Counted from the stretch's first letter, positions 7,855 through 16,818 are shown. The stretch is DNA of 64,000 nucleotides from [Clostridium] hylemonae DSM 15053 (GCF_008281175.1 NZ_CP036524.1:2914001-2978000), one strand, 5' to 3'. Made by a program: numbers and translations. Notes: generated from the letters alone by a model not told the origin.

Positions 7855-8704
7855 GGCAGCCTCCTTTCCCTCTTTTTATGGCCTTTGTCGGACACGCCTT
7901 CACACAGTCGCCACAGCGGATACATTCCGGACTGTTAGGCTGTTCCCATACTTTAATATCCATCTTGCATGTCTTCCGGCATTTTCCACATTTGATACAG
8001 TCGCTCTCTTCTACCTGGTAGCGGTATAACGCAACCGGGTTAAAGAAGCTGTATAGCGCGCCGAGCGGACAGAGATACTTGCAGAACGGGCGGTATACCC
8101 ACAAAGCCAGCACTATTATGAGCACGAGCAGAGATACCTTCCAGATAAACAGGCCGCCGACTGCGTTCTGAAGCGATTCATTGAGCAGTACAAGCGGGAT
8201 TCCTGCCGTCAGTGTCCCGCTCGGGCATATGTACTGGCAGAACCACGGACTTCCCTGTCCGATGACGTCAACCACGAGAAGAGGAAGTAATATAACAAAC
8301 AGAACGAGTATGACATATTTCATCCACTTGAGCACCTTATGTCCCGGCAGGTTCTTTCTTTTCCTGAAAAACGGTATCTTATACAGCAAGTCCTGAATCA
8401 ATCCAAAAGGACAGAGCCAGCCGCATATGAACCGTCCGAACAGAGAACCGAAGAATATCAAAAAACCGGCCACATAAAATGAAAACTTGTAGTCTCTGCT
8501 TCCAAGCACCGCCTGAAGCGAACCGATCGGGCACGACCCGAGCGCTCCCGGACAGGAATAACAGTTGAGTCCCGGCACACAGGCTGCTTTTGTGGGCCCT
8601 GTATAAATCTTTCCGGTGAGGAACCCGAAAAGATATCCGTTGGTCACCGCCGTGAATATTATCTGAACACACAGCCTCATCCTGTTTCTGATTGCTTTTA
8701 TCAT
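7829..8704 (-). CDS. NapH/RnfB-like membrane 4Fe-4S protein
   Basis: 291 residues from ATG 8704; the frame opens at TTG 8713, but ATG follows the previous stop by 1 nt. There are four to five membrane helices, the NapH-type signatures CGWLCPFG and FCKYLCPLG, and a C-terminal pair of ferredoxin motifs (CIKCGKCRKTC and CIRCGDCVKACP). A cysteine-rich segment near residue 35-50 (GLNCYSCPGALGSCPIG) is typical of the NosR/NapH relatives. The protein would pass electrons across the membrane between cytoplasmic ferredoxin-type donors and an outer thiol partner. It sits between the CXXC peptide and the DUF6132-like gene, overlapping the latter by 26 bp. Confidence 0.88.
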   Translation of the reverse strand: MIKAIRNRMRLCVQIIFTAVTNGYLFGFLTGKIYTGPTKAACVPGLNCYSCPGALGSCPIGSLQAVLGSRDYKFSFYVAGFLIFFGSLFGRFICGWLCPFGLIQDLLYKIPFFRKRKNLPGHKVLKWMKYVILVLFVILLPLLVVDVIGQGSPWFCQYICPSGTLTAGIPLVLLNESLQNAVGGLFIWKVSLLVLIIVLALWVYRPFCKYLCPLGALYSFFNPVALYRYQVEESDCIKCGKCRKTCKMDIKVWEQPNSPECIRCGDCVKACPTKAIKRGKGGCHEKTHEKS

Positions 8705-8705
8705 C

Positions 8706-8852
8706 TTAACCAATTCCTATACACTCCAAACAAATATTTACAGCTTTTGTCAGCACTGTTCCCGCCTCCCCGCGTGTGATCCCGATAATGAAAAACAGCG
8801 CGGCGGCGGTAAACAGCACGATACGGATCCATCTTACTTTACGGCTGCTCAT
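8706..8852 (-). CDS. CD1871A-type CXXC membrane peptide
   Basis: A 48-residue open frame. ATG 8852 overlaps the stop of the lipoprotein gene in an ATGA arrangement, and its TAA is 1 nt before the next ATG. One membrane helix (about 10-25) is followed by RGEAGTVLTKAVNICLECIG-type sequence ending in CLECIGIG. This matches my recollection of the small 'CD1871A family CXXC motif-containing protein', a recurrent companion of TlpA-like and NapH-like genes in Clostridia. The CxxC probably acts as a membrane thiol relay; this is an inference. Confidence 0.82.
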   Translation of the reverse strand: MSSRKVRWIRIVLFTAAALFFIIGITRGEAGTVLTKAVNICLECIGIG

Positions 8853-9451
8853 TGCTGCACCCCGTTCAACAGCTCATCTATAATGCCCGCCCACTCGTCT
8901 TTGTCCCGGGCGCCGGAATATACATCACCGACCTGATTTCCTTCTTTGTCAACAAAAATAGTCGTCGGCACCACATTGACAGAACCAAGTATTCCTGTCA
9001 TCAGATCCTGAGATGCGATTATATGTGTATAATCTGCCTTTGTAGTGGAAACAATCTCTTCTGCCTTCTCGTCTTTCGCTTTCCCTACGTCACTGACAAG
9101 CCCCACGATCTGTACGCCTTTGTCCGCATACTCGCGGCTCAGCTCGCCAAGATCAGGCATCTCGCGGATACATGGACCGCAGAATGTCCCCCATATATTT
9201 ACCATCGTAAGGTCTGCTTTGGAAAATATCTCATCCGATACTGCTTCACCTTCCAGCGTCTCGGACTCAAAAGTACCGAATATCTTCTTCGAGGCTGAAG
9301 ATGACGACGTGTCGGAAGCTTTTGACCCTTCAGAGCTCTTGGAACTTCCGGCATCCGCTTTTTCCTCCTTCCCGCTGCCGCAGGCGGTAAGCAGTAATAC
9401 AAGACTCAACGTTAAAATTGTGATCGCTTTAGCTCTTTTTCTCTTCATCAT
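8849..9451 (-). CDS. TlpA/ResA-like thioredoxin-fold lipoprotein
   Basis: 200 residues: signal peptide with lipobox LTAC (Cys about 24), a Ser/Lys-rich linker (25-55), then a redoxin domain with the active site WGTFCGPC and the cis-Pro region VVPTTIFVDKEG. It would be anchored outside the membrane and exchange disulfides with extracytoplasmic proteins or a membrane thiol donor. It is the first gene of the five-gene redox cassette, driven by a consensus promoter (TTGACA, 17 bp, TATAAT) at 9499-9527. Confidence 0.92.
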   Translation of the reverse strand: MMKRKRAKAITILTLSLVLLLTACGSGKEEKADAGSSKSSEGSKASDTSSSSASKKIFGTFESETLEGEAVSDEIFSKADLTMVNIWGTFCGPCIREMPDLGELSREYADKGVQIVGLVSDVGKAKDEKAEEIVSTTKADYTHIIASQDLMTGILGSVNVVPTTIFVDKEGNQVGDVYSGARDKDEWAGIIDELLNGVQQ

Positions 9452-9459
9452 CGTCTCCT

Positions 9460-9527
9460 TTACAATCTGTAACTTTTTTATTTTCAGTTTGTATTGTAAT
9501 TATACTTGTTACAGTTGTATTTGTCAA
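9460..9527 (-). promoter_or_regulatory. Promoter of the redox cassette with TTACA/TGTAA dyads
   Basis: Minus-strand -35 TTGACA (9522-9527), 17-bp spacer and -10 TATAAT (9499-9504). One dyad (TGTAA 9495-9499 with TTACA 9509-9513) overlaps the -10, and a second (TTACA 9460-9464, TGTAA 9468-9472) lies between promoter and start codon. These are candidate sites for the Rrf2 regulator at 7209. Confidence 0.6.
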
Positions 9528-9598
9528 TGGATAAAGCAGCAAAAAAAGTCGAGAGAAATCTTAATTTTTTCTTTATAATAAGATCAGGAGGTGAAAGA

Positions 9599-10477
9599 AT
9601 GAAGGAACAGATAGAGGCAGTTCAAAGGATGCAGAATTATATAGCCGCTCATCTGTATGAGCAGATAACGCTGGCAGAGCTTTCCGGGGCATCTCTGTTT
9701 TCTCCGTGGCATTCATACCGGCTGTTCAAAAAGTGGACCAACCTGACACCGGCGGAATATATCCGGAGAATGCGGCTGTCGGCATCTGCTCTGCGGCTGC
9801 GGGATGAGGGCTGCCGGATAACGGACATCGCGTTTGAGATGGGTTTTGGGAGCGTAGACGGCTACCAGAGGGCATTCTACAGGGAATTCGGCTGCAACCC
9901 GAAAGAATATATGGAAAATCCGGTTCCTTTATACTTGTTTACCCCTTACGGCGTTATATACAGAGAAATCAGAAAGGAAGAACAGACAATGGAACATGTT
10001 AAAAGTGTATTTGTACAGCCTGTCGAAAAGCCTGTACGCAAGGTGATCATAAAAAGGGGAGTCAAGGCGGAAGATTATTTCCCCTACTGTGAGGAAGTAG
10101 GCTGCGATGTGTGGGGGCTTCTTATGAGCATCAAATCTCTGGAAGGAGAACCTGTATGCCTGTGGCTTCCCGATGCGTACCGGACACCGGATACCTCCGT
10201 ATATGTGCAGGGTGCGGAAGTGAGCGCAGACTATGACGGACCGGTACCGGACGGCTTTGATGTCATCACACTGCCCGCTTCCACTTACCTTATGTTCAAA
10301 GGAGAACCGTTTGAAGAAGAGGATTACTGCCAGGCAATTGAAGAAGTACGGGAAGCAGTCAATAAATACGATCCGTCCGCGGCCGGTTATGAATGGGATA
10401 CAGACAATCCGCGCATTCAGCTGGAACCTGTCGGCACACGGGGATATATAGAGTTACTGCCCGTCCGCAGAAAATAG
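9599..10477 (+). CDS. AraC family regulator with GyrI-like effector domain
   Basis: 292 residues from ATG 9599, which has AGGAGG 8 nt upstream; the frame extends upstream but without a ribosome site. The AraC DNA-binding domain is N-terminal (about 5-105: two helix-turn-helix units, 'FEMGFGSVDGYQRAFYREFGCNPKEY'). The C-terminal 130 residues resemble the GyrI/SoxR-effector small-molecule-binding fold, as in Rob and BmrR partners. It is transcribed divergently from the redox cassette and ends in its own terminator. The effector is unknown; drugs or hydrophobic compounds are common for the class. Confidence 0.87.
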   Translation: MKEQIEAVQRMQNYIAAHLYEQITLAELSGASLFSPWHSYRLFKKWTNLTPAEYIRRMRLSASALRLRDEGCRITDIAFEMGFGSVDGYQRAFYREFGCNPKEYMENPVPLYLFTPYGVIYREIRKEEQTMEHVKSVFVQPVEKPVRKVIIKRGVKAEDYFPYCEEVGCDVWGLLMSIKSLEGEPVCLWLPDAYRTPDTSVYVQGAEVSADYDGPVPDGFDVITLPASTYLMFKGEPFEEEDYCQAIEEVREAVNKYDPSAAGYEWDTDNPRIQLEPVGTRGYIELLPVRRK

Positions 10478-10492
10478 AAATGCCGACATGCA

Positions 10493-10532
10493 CAGAGGGA
10501 GCAGGCCAGCCGGCCGCTCCCTCTGTTCTTTT
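10493..10532 (+). terminator. Intrinsic terminator of the AraC/GyrI gene
   Basis: CAGAGGGAGC (10493-10502) pairs with GCTCCCTCTG (10516-10525), with a GGCC-rich inner loop, followed by TTCTTTT on the plus strand. Confidence 0.85.
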
Positions 10533-10541
10533 ATAAGTATA

Positions 10542-12389
10542 CTAAATGGAGCGTCCATACGCCTGACATTCTATACCTTCCGGTGCTGCGCCGCTCTGAT
10601 AATCCGTGATTCCCTCCCCTGTATTCGGATGTTTTGATGAATACAACGTGTCAGCGGCATATACACAAAGTAAAAGCAGACAGACCGGAATAAGTTTCCT
10701 CGTCTGTACCTTCCTTATAATGTTATCCAGCAGAGGGGCCGCCACATATACGATAGCCATGCCGCCGACCCCGAATACGAGCAGGCCTTCCGCGCAGATC
10801 CTGCCGTGAAGGTTCAGAAAATATCCGGTGTAATCCCACCACTTCTGGCCATTGTGCGTCAGCTCCAGATAATAGGACGTAAAATATTCCACGCAGCCGC
10901 ACAGGACCACTATGCCGGCAAACTCAGCCGCAGGGTTGATCCTGAGCCTGTTGAGCACGACAAGAATAAGTACGCCGCCGCTTCCGTAGATCGGAAGCCA
11001 TGGCCCGTGAAGTACGCCCCGGTTGACAAACGCGCCGTCATTGACAAGGTGAAGACTCACTTCCCACACCCAGCCGGTAAAGGAAAAGATAAAGAACAGC
11101 ATGATGAGCGACCAGACAGAATAGTGGCGCATGTAATGTATCGTCTCTACTTTCTGCCGTTTCTCCACCTCAGGAACCGGCGACAGGCGGCTCGGATAGC
11201 ATTTTAATTCCACAGCCCCTTTGAGTGAATATATCCGGATCCGCTCAGCCTGATCTTCTTCGTAAGCTCTCTCCTCTTTGCTTGGGAAGAGCAGGATACC
11301 GAGATACTCTGCAAAGAATCTCCGGATTCCTCTCAACTGCCGGATCCCTTCCTCTGGCTTTTCCAGAACAGCGATCACATCTGCATATACAGCCTCGATC
11401 TCACCGGACTGTGCTTTTTCAAAGAGATATGTGTCGCAGAGCAGTTCTGCTCCCGGGATCTCTTTTTCTTTTGCCTGCCTTCTCAGCTGTACGTAATATT
11501 CTGTAAATGAAGCAGTCTGATACAGATTAGAATAGAACACTGCCGACAATCCAAGCGTGAAGATACGCAGAATATACCAGCCCGCAAAAGTCATACCAAA
11601 TACAAAGCATTCCCACTTATGGCCTTTCATCATTTTTCTGGACAGCCTTATCGCCTCTCTGGCCGACACATCCGGATTTTCTGCCACGATATATGGGACG
11701 AGAAAATAAGAAAATGTCTTGATGACGCCCCCTATGACGGTAAACATCCATAAAAACCTGAAAACATATGTCACAAACATGACCCAGGCCGCTTTCGTCC
11801 ATTTTTTAAGCCGCAGCAGATAAAGGAACCGCTGTATCGGAACAGCCTCGTAGCAGCGCCCCTCGAGAAAGATCCGTCTTGATATAACAACGTACAGATT
11901 TTTTATAAAAAACCAGAACGCAATAAGGAAAAGCATTCCCCCGATAATAAAGATAAAAAGTGTGATCTCATTCGATCTGACGAGAGAATTGACGGAGGCC
12001 GTCACCGTCACAAACACAGAGCCTGACGTCACTGCATTCACAGCGTGAGCGAGCACTCCGCGGCTTCTGCCCAGCACCGGACTGCCGCTTTTTGACTGTT
12101 CTATCTGCTGTTCCTTGATCTTACGGGATAATTCTTTCCCTTCTTTTTCTCTTCCTTCCAGAATATCCCAGGCGACATCCATCGCCCCAGCCTGCTGTCC
12201 CGCAACTCCTTCAAGCTTCACGGAAGACCCGGACTCGGACGTCTCCTGCACATTTTCTCCGAGCAGGTCAAGAGTTCCTGAGAACTCGGAATTGAGGAAA
12301 GCCGCGATAAGGCACACTGCCACGAACAGTATATAATGACTTCTCACATTCCTTTTCGCCGCTTTCTTCATCTCTTTTCTTGTCATCAT
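10542..12389 (-). CDS. DUF975 membrane protein fused to CmpB-like permease domain
   Basis: 615 residues with two recognisable parts. Residues about 1-310 are a DUF975 integral membrane module (start MTRKEMKKAAKRN, several helices, 'NPDVSAREAIRLSRKMMKGHKWECF'). Residues about 425-585 match the 'putative ABC transporter permease' family (CmpB/PF06541-like; FTGWVWEVSLHLVNDGAFVNRG, GPWLPIYGSGG). A polar cytoplasmic linker joins them. The two domains are usually separate genes in Clostridia as far as I recall. Function is unknown. It follows gatB by 33 nt and may be the last gene of the aspS-gatCAB operon. Confidence 0.8.
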   Translation of the reverse strand: MMTRKEMKKAAKRNVRSHYILFVAVCLIAAFLNSEFSGTLDLLGENVQETSESGSSVKLEGVAGQQAGAMDVAWDILEGREKEGKELSRKIKEQQIEQSKSGSPVLGRSRGVLAHAVNAVTSGSVFVTVTASVNSLVRSNEITLFIFIIGGMLFLIAFWFFIKNLYVVISRRIFLEGRCYEAVPIQRFLYLLRLKKWTKAAWVMFVTYVFRFLWMFTVIGGVIKTFSYFLVPYIVAENPDVSAREAIRLSRKMMKGHKWECFVFGMTFAGWYILRIFTLGLSAVFYSNLYQTASFTEYYVQLRRQAKEKEIPGAELLCDTYLFEKAQSGEIEAVYADVIAVLEKPEEGIRQLRGIRRFFAEYLGILLFPSKEERAYEEDQAERIRIYSLKGAVELKCYPSRLSPVPEVEKRQKVETIHYMRHYSVWSLIMLFFIFSFTGWVWEVSLHLVNDGAFVNRGVLHGPWLPIYGSGGVLILVVLNRLRINPAAEFAGIVVLCGCVEYFTSYYLELTHNGQKWWDYTGYFLNLHGRICAEGLLVFGVGGMAIVYVAAPLLDNIIRKVQTRKLIPVCLLLLCVYAADTLYSSKHPNTGEGITDYQSGAAPEGIECQAYGRSI

Positions 12390-12421
12390 TCGTACATACC
12401 TTTCTTGCCTGTTTCCACACT

Positions 12422-13852
12422 CTACAGCATTTCTTTCAGCAGTCTGCTGACGAGAGCAGGATCTGCCTTACCCTTCATGGCCTTCATCGTCTGCCCCACG
12501 AGCGCGCCGAGCGCTTTTTCCTTTCCGCCTCTGTAATCGGCCGCCGCCTTCGGATCATTCTCTATCACTTTGGAGACAGCCTCCCGGAGCGCACCTTCAT
12601 CGCTCACCGTCTTTAATCCTCTCTCCTCCACATACAGCTTTGGATCCACGTCCGCTTCAAATACTTTCTCAAATACTTCTCTGGCAACCGTGCTGTTGAT
12701 CGTACCTTCATCTGCCAGTCTGATAAGCTCTGCCAGACTGACAGGGGAAAACGTAATGTCTTCCGGTTCCATGCCGTGCTCTTTCAGAAGGCGCATGGTA
12801 TCGACCATGAGCCAGTTGGCAGCCTTTTTCGGCTTGCCGCACAGCCTGGTCGTCTCCTCGAATATATCTGCCAGCCGCTTGGAGGCTGTGATGATCTCTG
12901 CATCATACTGCGGTATGTCAAATTCTTTTCTGTACCGCTTAAGTTTCTCATCTCTAAATTCCGGCAGGCCTGCGCGGACGCGGTCTGTCCATTCGTCGTC
13001 TATCACCACGGGCACAAGGTCCGGCTCCGGAAAATATCTGTAATCCTGCGCGTCTTCTTTTGAACGCATGGCATAAGAATACTCTTTATTGTCATCCCAT
13101 CTTCTCGTCTCCTGGACGACCTCTTTCCCGTCTTCCAGCAGCTCGATCTGCCGCTGCCGCTCTCCTTCTATGGCCCTTGTGACCGCCTTGAAGGAGTTCA
13201 GATTCTTCATTTCCGTTCTTGTCCCTAACTTCTCTGTACCCGCCTCCCGGACAGACAGGTTCACATCCACGCGCATGGAGCCTTCCTGGAGTCTGCAGTC
13301 GGACGCGCCCAGATACTGTATCATTGTGCGCAGCTTTTCCAGATAGGCGGTGACTTCCTGCGCAGAACGCATATCCGGTTCCGATACGATCTCAACGAGA
13401 GGCACTCCGCTTCTGTTGTAATCAACGAGAGAAGTGTCGTCCCATTCATCGTGGACGAGCTTTCCGGCGTCTTCCTCCATATGCATCTCATGGATACGGA
13501 TTTTCTTTCTCTTACCGCCGGCCTCTATCTCCACATGACCATCCCTCGCGATAGGGAGATACAGCTGGGATATCTGATAGTTCTGCGGATTGTCCGGATA
13601 AAAATAATTCTTCCGGTCAAACTTGCACTCCCGCGTTATCGTACAGTTTGCCGCCAGCCCGATGGCCACGGCATACTCCACTACCTGCTTATTTAACACA
13701 GGCAGCGATCCCGGCATCCCCGTACATACCGGACACGTATGTGTGTTGGGCGCACCGCCGAATTGTGTGCTGCAGGAGCAGAATATCTTTGTCTTTGTGG
13801 CAAGTTCTACGTGCACTTCCAGCCCGATGACTGTCTCATACTGTTTTGACAT
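12422..13852 (-). CDS. gatB: Asp-tRNA(Asn)/Glu-tRNA(Gln) amidotransferase subunit B
   Basis: 476 residues, normal length. The N-terminal kinase-like domain starts YETVIGLEVHVEL and contains the zinc-site cysteines CSCSTQFG...HTCPVCTGMPG; the tail domain is YqeY-like (about 400-476). GatB phosphorylates the misacylated aminoacyl-tRNA and, with GatA ammonia, forms Asn-tRNA or Gln-tRNA. It follows gatA by 2 nt in the aspS-gatCAB operon. Confidence 0.97.
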   Translation of the reverse strand: MSKQYETVIGLEVHVELATKTKIFCSCSTQFGGAPNTHTCPVCTGMPGSLPVLNKQVVEYAVAIGLAANCTITRECKFDRKNYFYPDNPQNYQISQLYLPIARDGHVEIEAGGKRKKIRIHEMHMEEDAGKLVHDEWDDTSLVDYNRSGVPLVEIVSEPDMRSAQEVTAYLEKLRTMIQYLGASDCRLQEGSMRVDVNLSVREAGTEKLGTRTEMKNLNSFKAVTRAIEGERQRQIELLEDGKEVVQETRRWDDNKEYSYAMRSKEDAQDYRYFPEPDLVPVVIDDEWTDRVRAGLPEFRDEKLKRYRKEFDIPQYDAEIITASKRLADIFEETTRLCGKPKKAANWLMVDTMRLLKEHGMEPEDITFSPVSLAELIRLADEGTINSTVAREVFEKVFEADVDPKLYVEERGLKTVSDEGALREAVSKVIENDPKAAADYRGGKEKALGALVGQTMKAMKGKADPALVSRLLKEML

Positions 13853-13854
13853 TT

Positions 13855-15357
13855 TTATCCTCTCCCTTCTGCCGCTTCTTCTGTGACTGGTGCACCGGAC
13901 GGCGCTGTCCTCACATATTTTTTCTCAGTCGCGCATTCGTACGCGTAAGCCGCGCGGATGATATTATCTTCCCTGAAGCAGTCCCCGATCAGCTGAACGC
14001 CTATCGGCAGCCCTTTGCTGTCATGACCCGCAGGCACGCTTATGCCCGGCAGGCCGGCCAGGTTCACGGAAACTGTGTATATATCTCCAAGATACATTTT
14101 AAGCGGGTCGCCCAGACTGCTGCCAAGCTCCGGCGCCGTCGCCGGAGACGCCGGCCCCAGTATGACATCATACTGTCCAAACGCTCTGTCAAACGCCTGC
14201 TTTATAAGCGCTTTTACCCGCAGCGCTTTCAGATAATACGCGTCGTAATAACCGGAACTGAGCACAAAGGAGCCGAGCATGATCCTGCGCTTAACTTCTG
14301 CGCCAAACCCTTCTGAACGTGTCTTCTTATACATGCTGTGAAGTCCGCCGCCCTCCGGTGAACGGTAACCGTATTTCACCCCGTCAAAACGGGCGAGATT
14401 AGAGCTGGCTTCTGCGGAAGCAATGACATAATAAGCCGGAATGGCATATTCCGTCAGACTCAGATCAAATTCCTCCACATGCGCCCCTCTCTCCTCCAGC
14501 ACTTCCGCGGCCCTGAGCACGGTCTCTTTCACCTCTGCGTTGAGCCCTTTTCCGAGATAGTCTCTTGGAATCCCGATTCTAAGCCCCTTTACATCATCTG
14601 TCAGCGCTTCTGCGAAACCATAGTGTTCTCTCGCCATAGAGGTGCTGTCTTTTTTGTCATATCCCGCGATCGCTTCCAGGATAACGGCACAGTCTGTCAC
14701 ATCTCTTGCCACCGGACCGATCTGATCCAGAGAAGAAGCGTAGGCGATAAGTCCGCTGCGCGATACGGTGCCGTACGTCGGCTTGATCCCTGTCACGCCG
14801 CAGAAGGAACTCGGCTGCCGGATGGAACCTCCCGTGTCGGACCCGAGCGCAAAGCTGCACTCTGCCGCCGCAACAGCCGCACAGGAGCCTCCTGAGGAAC
14901 CTCCGGGCACATGATGCAGATTCCACGGGTTTCGAGTCACTCCAAAGTAAGAAGTCTCCGTCGTGCTGCCCATGGCAAATTCATCCATATTCGTCTTTCC
15001 TATGACGATAACACCGCATTGTTCCAGTCTGCGCACCGCTTCGGCCGTGTATGCCGGGATAAAGTTTTCAAGCATCCTGGACGCGCATGTCGTCTTCATT
15101 CCGGCCGTGCACAAATTGTCCTTTATCCCGGCCGGCACTCCCGCGAGCGGGGCTGTCATTGTTCCCTCTTTTATCTGTATTTGAACCTGTCGGGCCCGCT
15201 TCAGCGCTCTTTCCTTATCAAGCGCGAGAAAGCCGTGCACATCCTTCTCCGTCTTCTCAATGCGCAGAAATGCCGCTTCCACCGCCTCTTCGGCCGACAG
15301 CTCACCTGCCTTTATTTTCTTTCCCAGCTCAACCGCTGTCATACTCATGATGTCCAT
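13855..15357 (-). CDS. gatA: Asp-tRNA(Asn)/Glu-tRNA(Gln) amidotransferase subunit A
   Basis: 500 residues, amidase-signature glutaminase. The Ser-cisSer-Lys triad is visible: Lys in GIKDNL, GGSSGGS, and the catalytic Ser in GSDTGGSIRQP. It releases ammonia from glutamine for GatB. It lies between gatC (16 nt upstream) and gatB. Several in-frame ATGs (MDIMSM) are possible starts; the first is used. Confidence 0.97.
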   Translation of the reverse strand: MDIMSMTAVELGKKIKAGELSAEEAVEAAFLRIEKTEKDVHGFLALDKERALKRARQVQIQIKEGTMTAPLAGVPAGIKDNLCTAGMKTTCASRMLENFIPAYTAEAVRRLEQCGVIVIGKTNMDEFAMGSTTETSYFGVTRNPWNLHHVPGGSSGGSCAAVAAAECSFALGSDTGGSIRQPSSFCGVTGIKPTYGTVSRSGLIAYASSLDQIGPVARDVTDCAVILEAIAGYDKKDSTSMAREHYGFAEALTDDVKGLRIGIPRDYLGKGLNAEVKETVLRAAEVLEERGAHVEEFDLSLTEYAIPAYYVIASAEASSNLARFDGVKYGYRSPEGGGLHSMYKKTRSEGFGAEVKRRIMLGSFVLSSGYYDAYYLKALRVKALIKQAFDRAFGQYDVILGPASPATAPELGSSLGDPLKMYLGDIYTVSVNLAGLPGISVPAGHDSKGLPIGVQLIGDCFREDNIIRAAYAYECATEKKYVRTAPSGAPVTEEAAEGRG

Positions 15358-15373
15358 CGCTTTTCTATGCCCC

Positions 15374-15667
15374 CTATCCTATTGTTTTCGGTACTACAAA
15401 GCTGCCTTCCTTCTGAACTGGGGCATTGGCGAGCGTATGCGCGCTCCCGTCCCCATTCTCTGCCTCGTCGCTTCGGAAAACATTGTTCAGCGGAAACACA
15501 TGGGACATCGGTTCGATGCCTTCCGTATCGAGTTCATTCAATGTATCAATATAATCAAGCATCTTTTCCATATCCGCTTTCGCATCTTCCTTCTCCGTGC
15601 CGGACAGTTCCAGCTTGGAAAGAATCCCTGCGTATTCGATCGTCTCGTCTGATATCTTATAAGCCAT
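15374..15667 (-). CDS. gatC: Asp-tRNA(Asn)/Glu-tRNA(Gln) amidotransferase subunit C
   Basis: 97 residues with the GatC pattern: two N-terminal helices ('EYAGILSKLELSGTEKE'), the MLDYIDTLNELDTEGIEPMSH core and a C-terminal extension that wraps GatA. It stabilises the GatAB complex. It precedes gatA by 16 nt. Confidence 0.95.
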   Translation of the reverse strand: MAYKISDETIEYAGILSKLELSGTEKEDAKADMEKMLDYIDTLNELDTEGIEPMSHVFPLNNVFRSDEAENGDGSAHTLANAPVQKEGSFVVPKTIG

Positions 15668-15678
15668 CTGCTTCTCCT

Positions 15679-16788
15679 TTAATATAATCTTTCATAGAAT
15701 TCCATATAATCTTCTGACGCTATCATCTCACTCGGTACGAGTGACAGCGGCCCTCCGTCGGTGCGGACCACCTCCGCCCCCTCAGGGAGCACCATATATT
15801 TAAAGCCCATACCGTCTGAACTGCCTTCCCCTATATAAAGGCTCACCGTGTCGATCTCCTCATCTCCTTCGCCGTATACGGTGACATCTGCCATTCCGGA
15901 CTCGCCGGTAACATAAATATCATATATGCCGGGCGCAAAGTCTGTACCGGCTGTTTTCGTTTCTCCCCCTGCGATACTGACAGATTCCGTGAGCGGGTTC
16001 GGCATTTCCGGCTGCATAGACGCTGTCTGCCCGTTGTCCGTGATAAGCGTTACCGTATCCTTGCAGGCCACTGTCACGACCGCCCCATCATACAGACGCA
16101 GATCGCCGAGATAATTGTCACCCTTTCCCTCATACTCATACAGATAAATATTGTTTTCACTGTCTTCCGTCTGAATGGTATCAAAGTCATCCTGCGTCCG
16201 GGCAGAATACTTTCCCTCCGGTATGTGGACGCCTACGATATAATGGCCGGTGGAAAGCTCGTATTCTGCATGGTCACCGTCCCCGGAAAGCGTTCTGGCT
16301 GTATACTTATATGGGTCATAAGTATACTCTGCTTTGCCGGCGGCGCCCTGCCCGTCTCCCAGTTTGGACTCGGCCCAGCTGCTGATCTCTTCCCCGTGGT
16401 CCTCCGCTACAGCCAGTAATATTCCTGCCACAGTCAGTATCATCGTTATAATGCCTACCACTCTGCCCGCAGCGGACTTCTTCTTGGCCTTTGCTTTTTC
16501 CCTGCCACTTATCCTCTGCCGCGGCATACTGTAATTATCTTCGTAATCCGGCCGCTTCATCCGCTCCTTCTGTTCTCCCTGTTTTTTCTGTGCTTTCTGC
16601 TCCTTCTGTGCTTTCTGAGGCTGAACATGAGCATTTGTCTCATGCACATGTGTCAGCGGCTTCCCGTCACAGCCGGCCTGATTGATCTTATAATTTTTCT
16701 CCGACTTATTGTTGTCCAGACCGCATTCTTCACATATTCCCCTGCTGTCTACTTTTCCCCCGCATAAAGTACACTTTCTTCCAAACAT
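15679..16788 (-). CDS. Zinc-ribbon membrane protein of unknown function
   Basis: 369 residues from ATG 16788, with GGAGG 5 nt upstream. A zinc ribbon lies at the N-terminus (CTLCGGKVDSRGICEECG). A basic, Gln/Lys-rich low-complexity stretch with repeated QK-EQKAQ units (about 50-80) precedes one membrane helix (about 115-135). The extracytoplasmic part has two similar beta-rich domains ('GHYIVGVHIPEGKYSAR', 'TDFAPGIYDIYVTGESG') that look like repeats of one fold. I do not recognise a specific family. It sits inside the aspS-gatCAB operon, 11 nt before gatC and 31 nt after aspS, which is odd for a surface-facing protein. Confidence 0.75.
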   Translation of the reverse strand: MFGRKCTLCGGKVDSRGICEECGLDNNKSEKNYKINQAGCDGKPLTHVHETNAHVQPQKAQKEQKAQKKQGEQKERMKRPDYEDNYSMPRQRISGREKAKAKKKSAAGRVVGIITMILTVAGILLAVAEDHGEEISSWAESKLGDGQGAAGKAEYTYDPYKYTARTLSGDGDHAEYELSTGHYIVGVHIPEGKYSARTQDDFDTIQTEDSENNIYLYEYEGKGDNYLGDLRLYDGAVVTVACKDTVTLITDNGQTASMQPEMPNPLTESVSIAGGETKTAGTDFAPGIYDIYVTGESGMADVTVYGEGDEEIDTVSLYIGEGSSDGMGFKYMVLPEGAEVVRTDGGPLSLVPSEMIASEDYMEFYERLY

Positions 16789-16818
16789 ATGGACCTCCTT
16801 CACCTCTCTGACATATTA

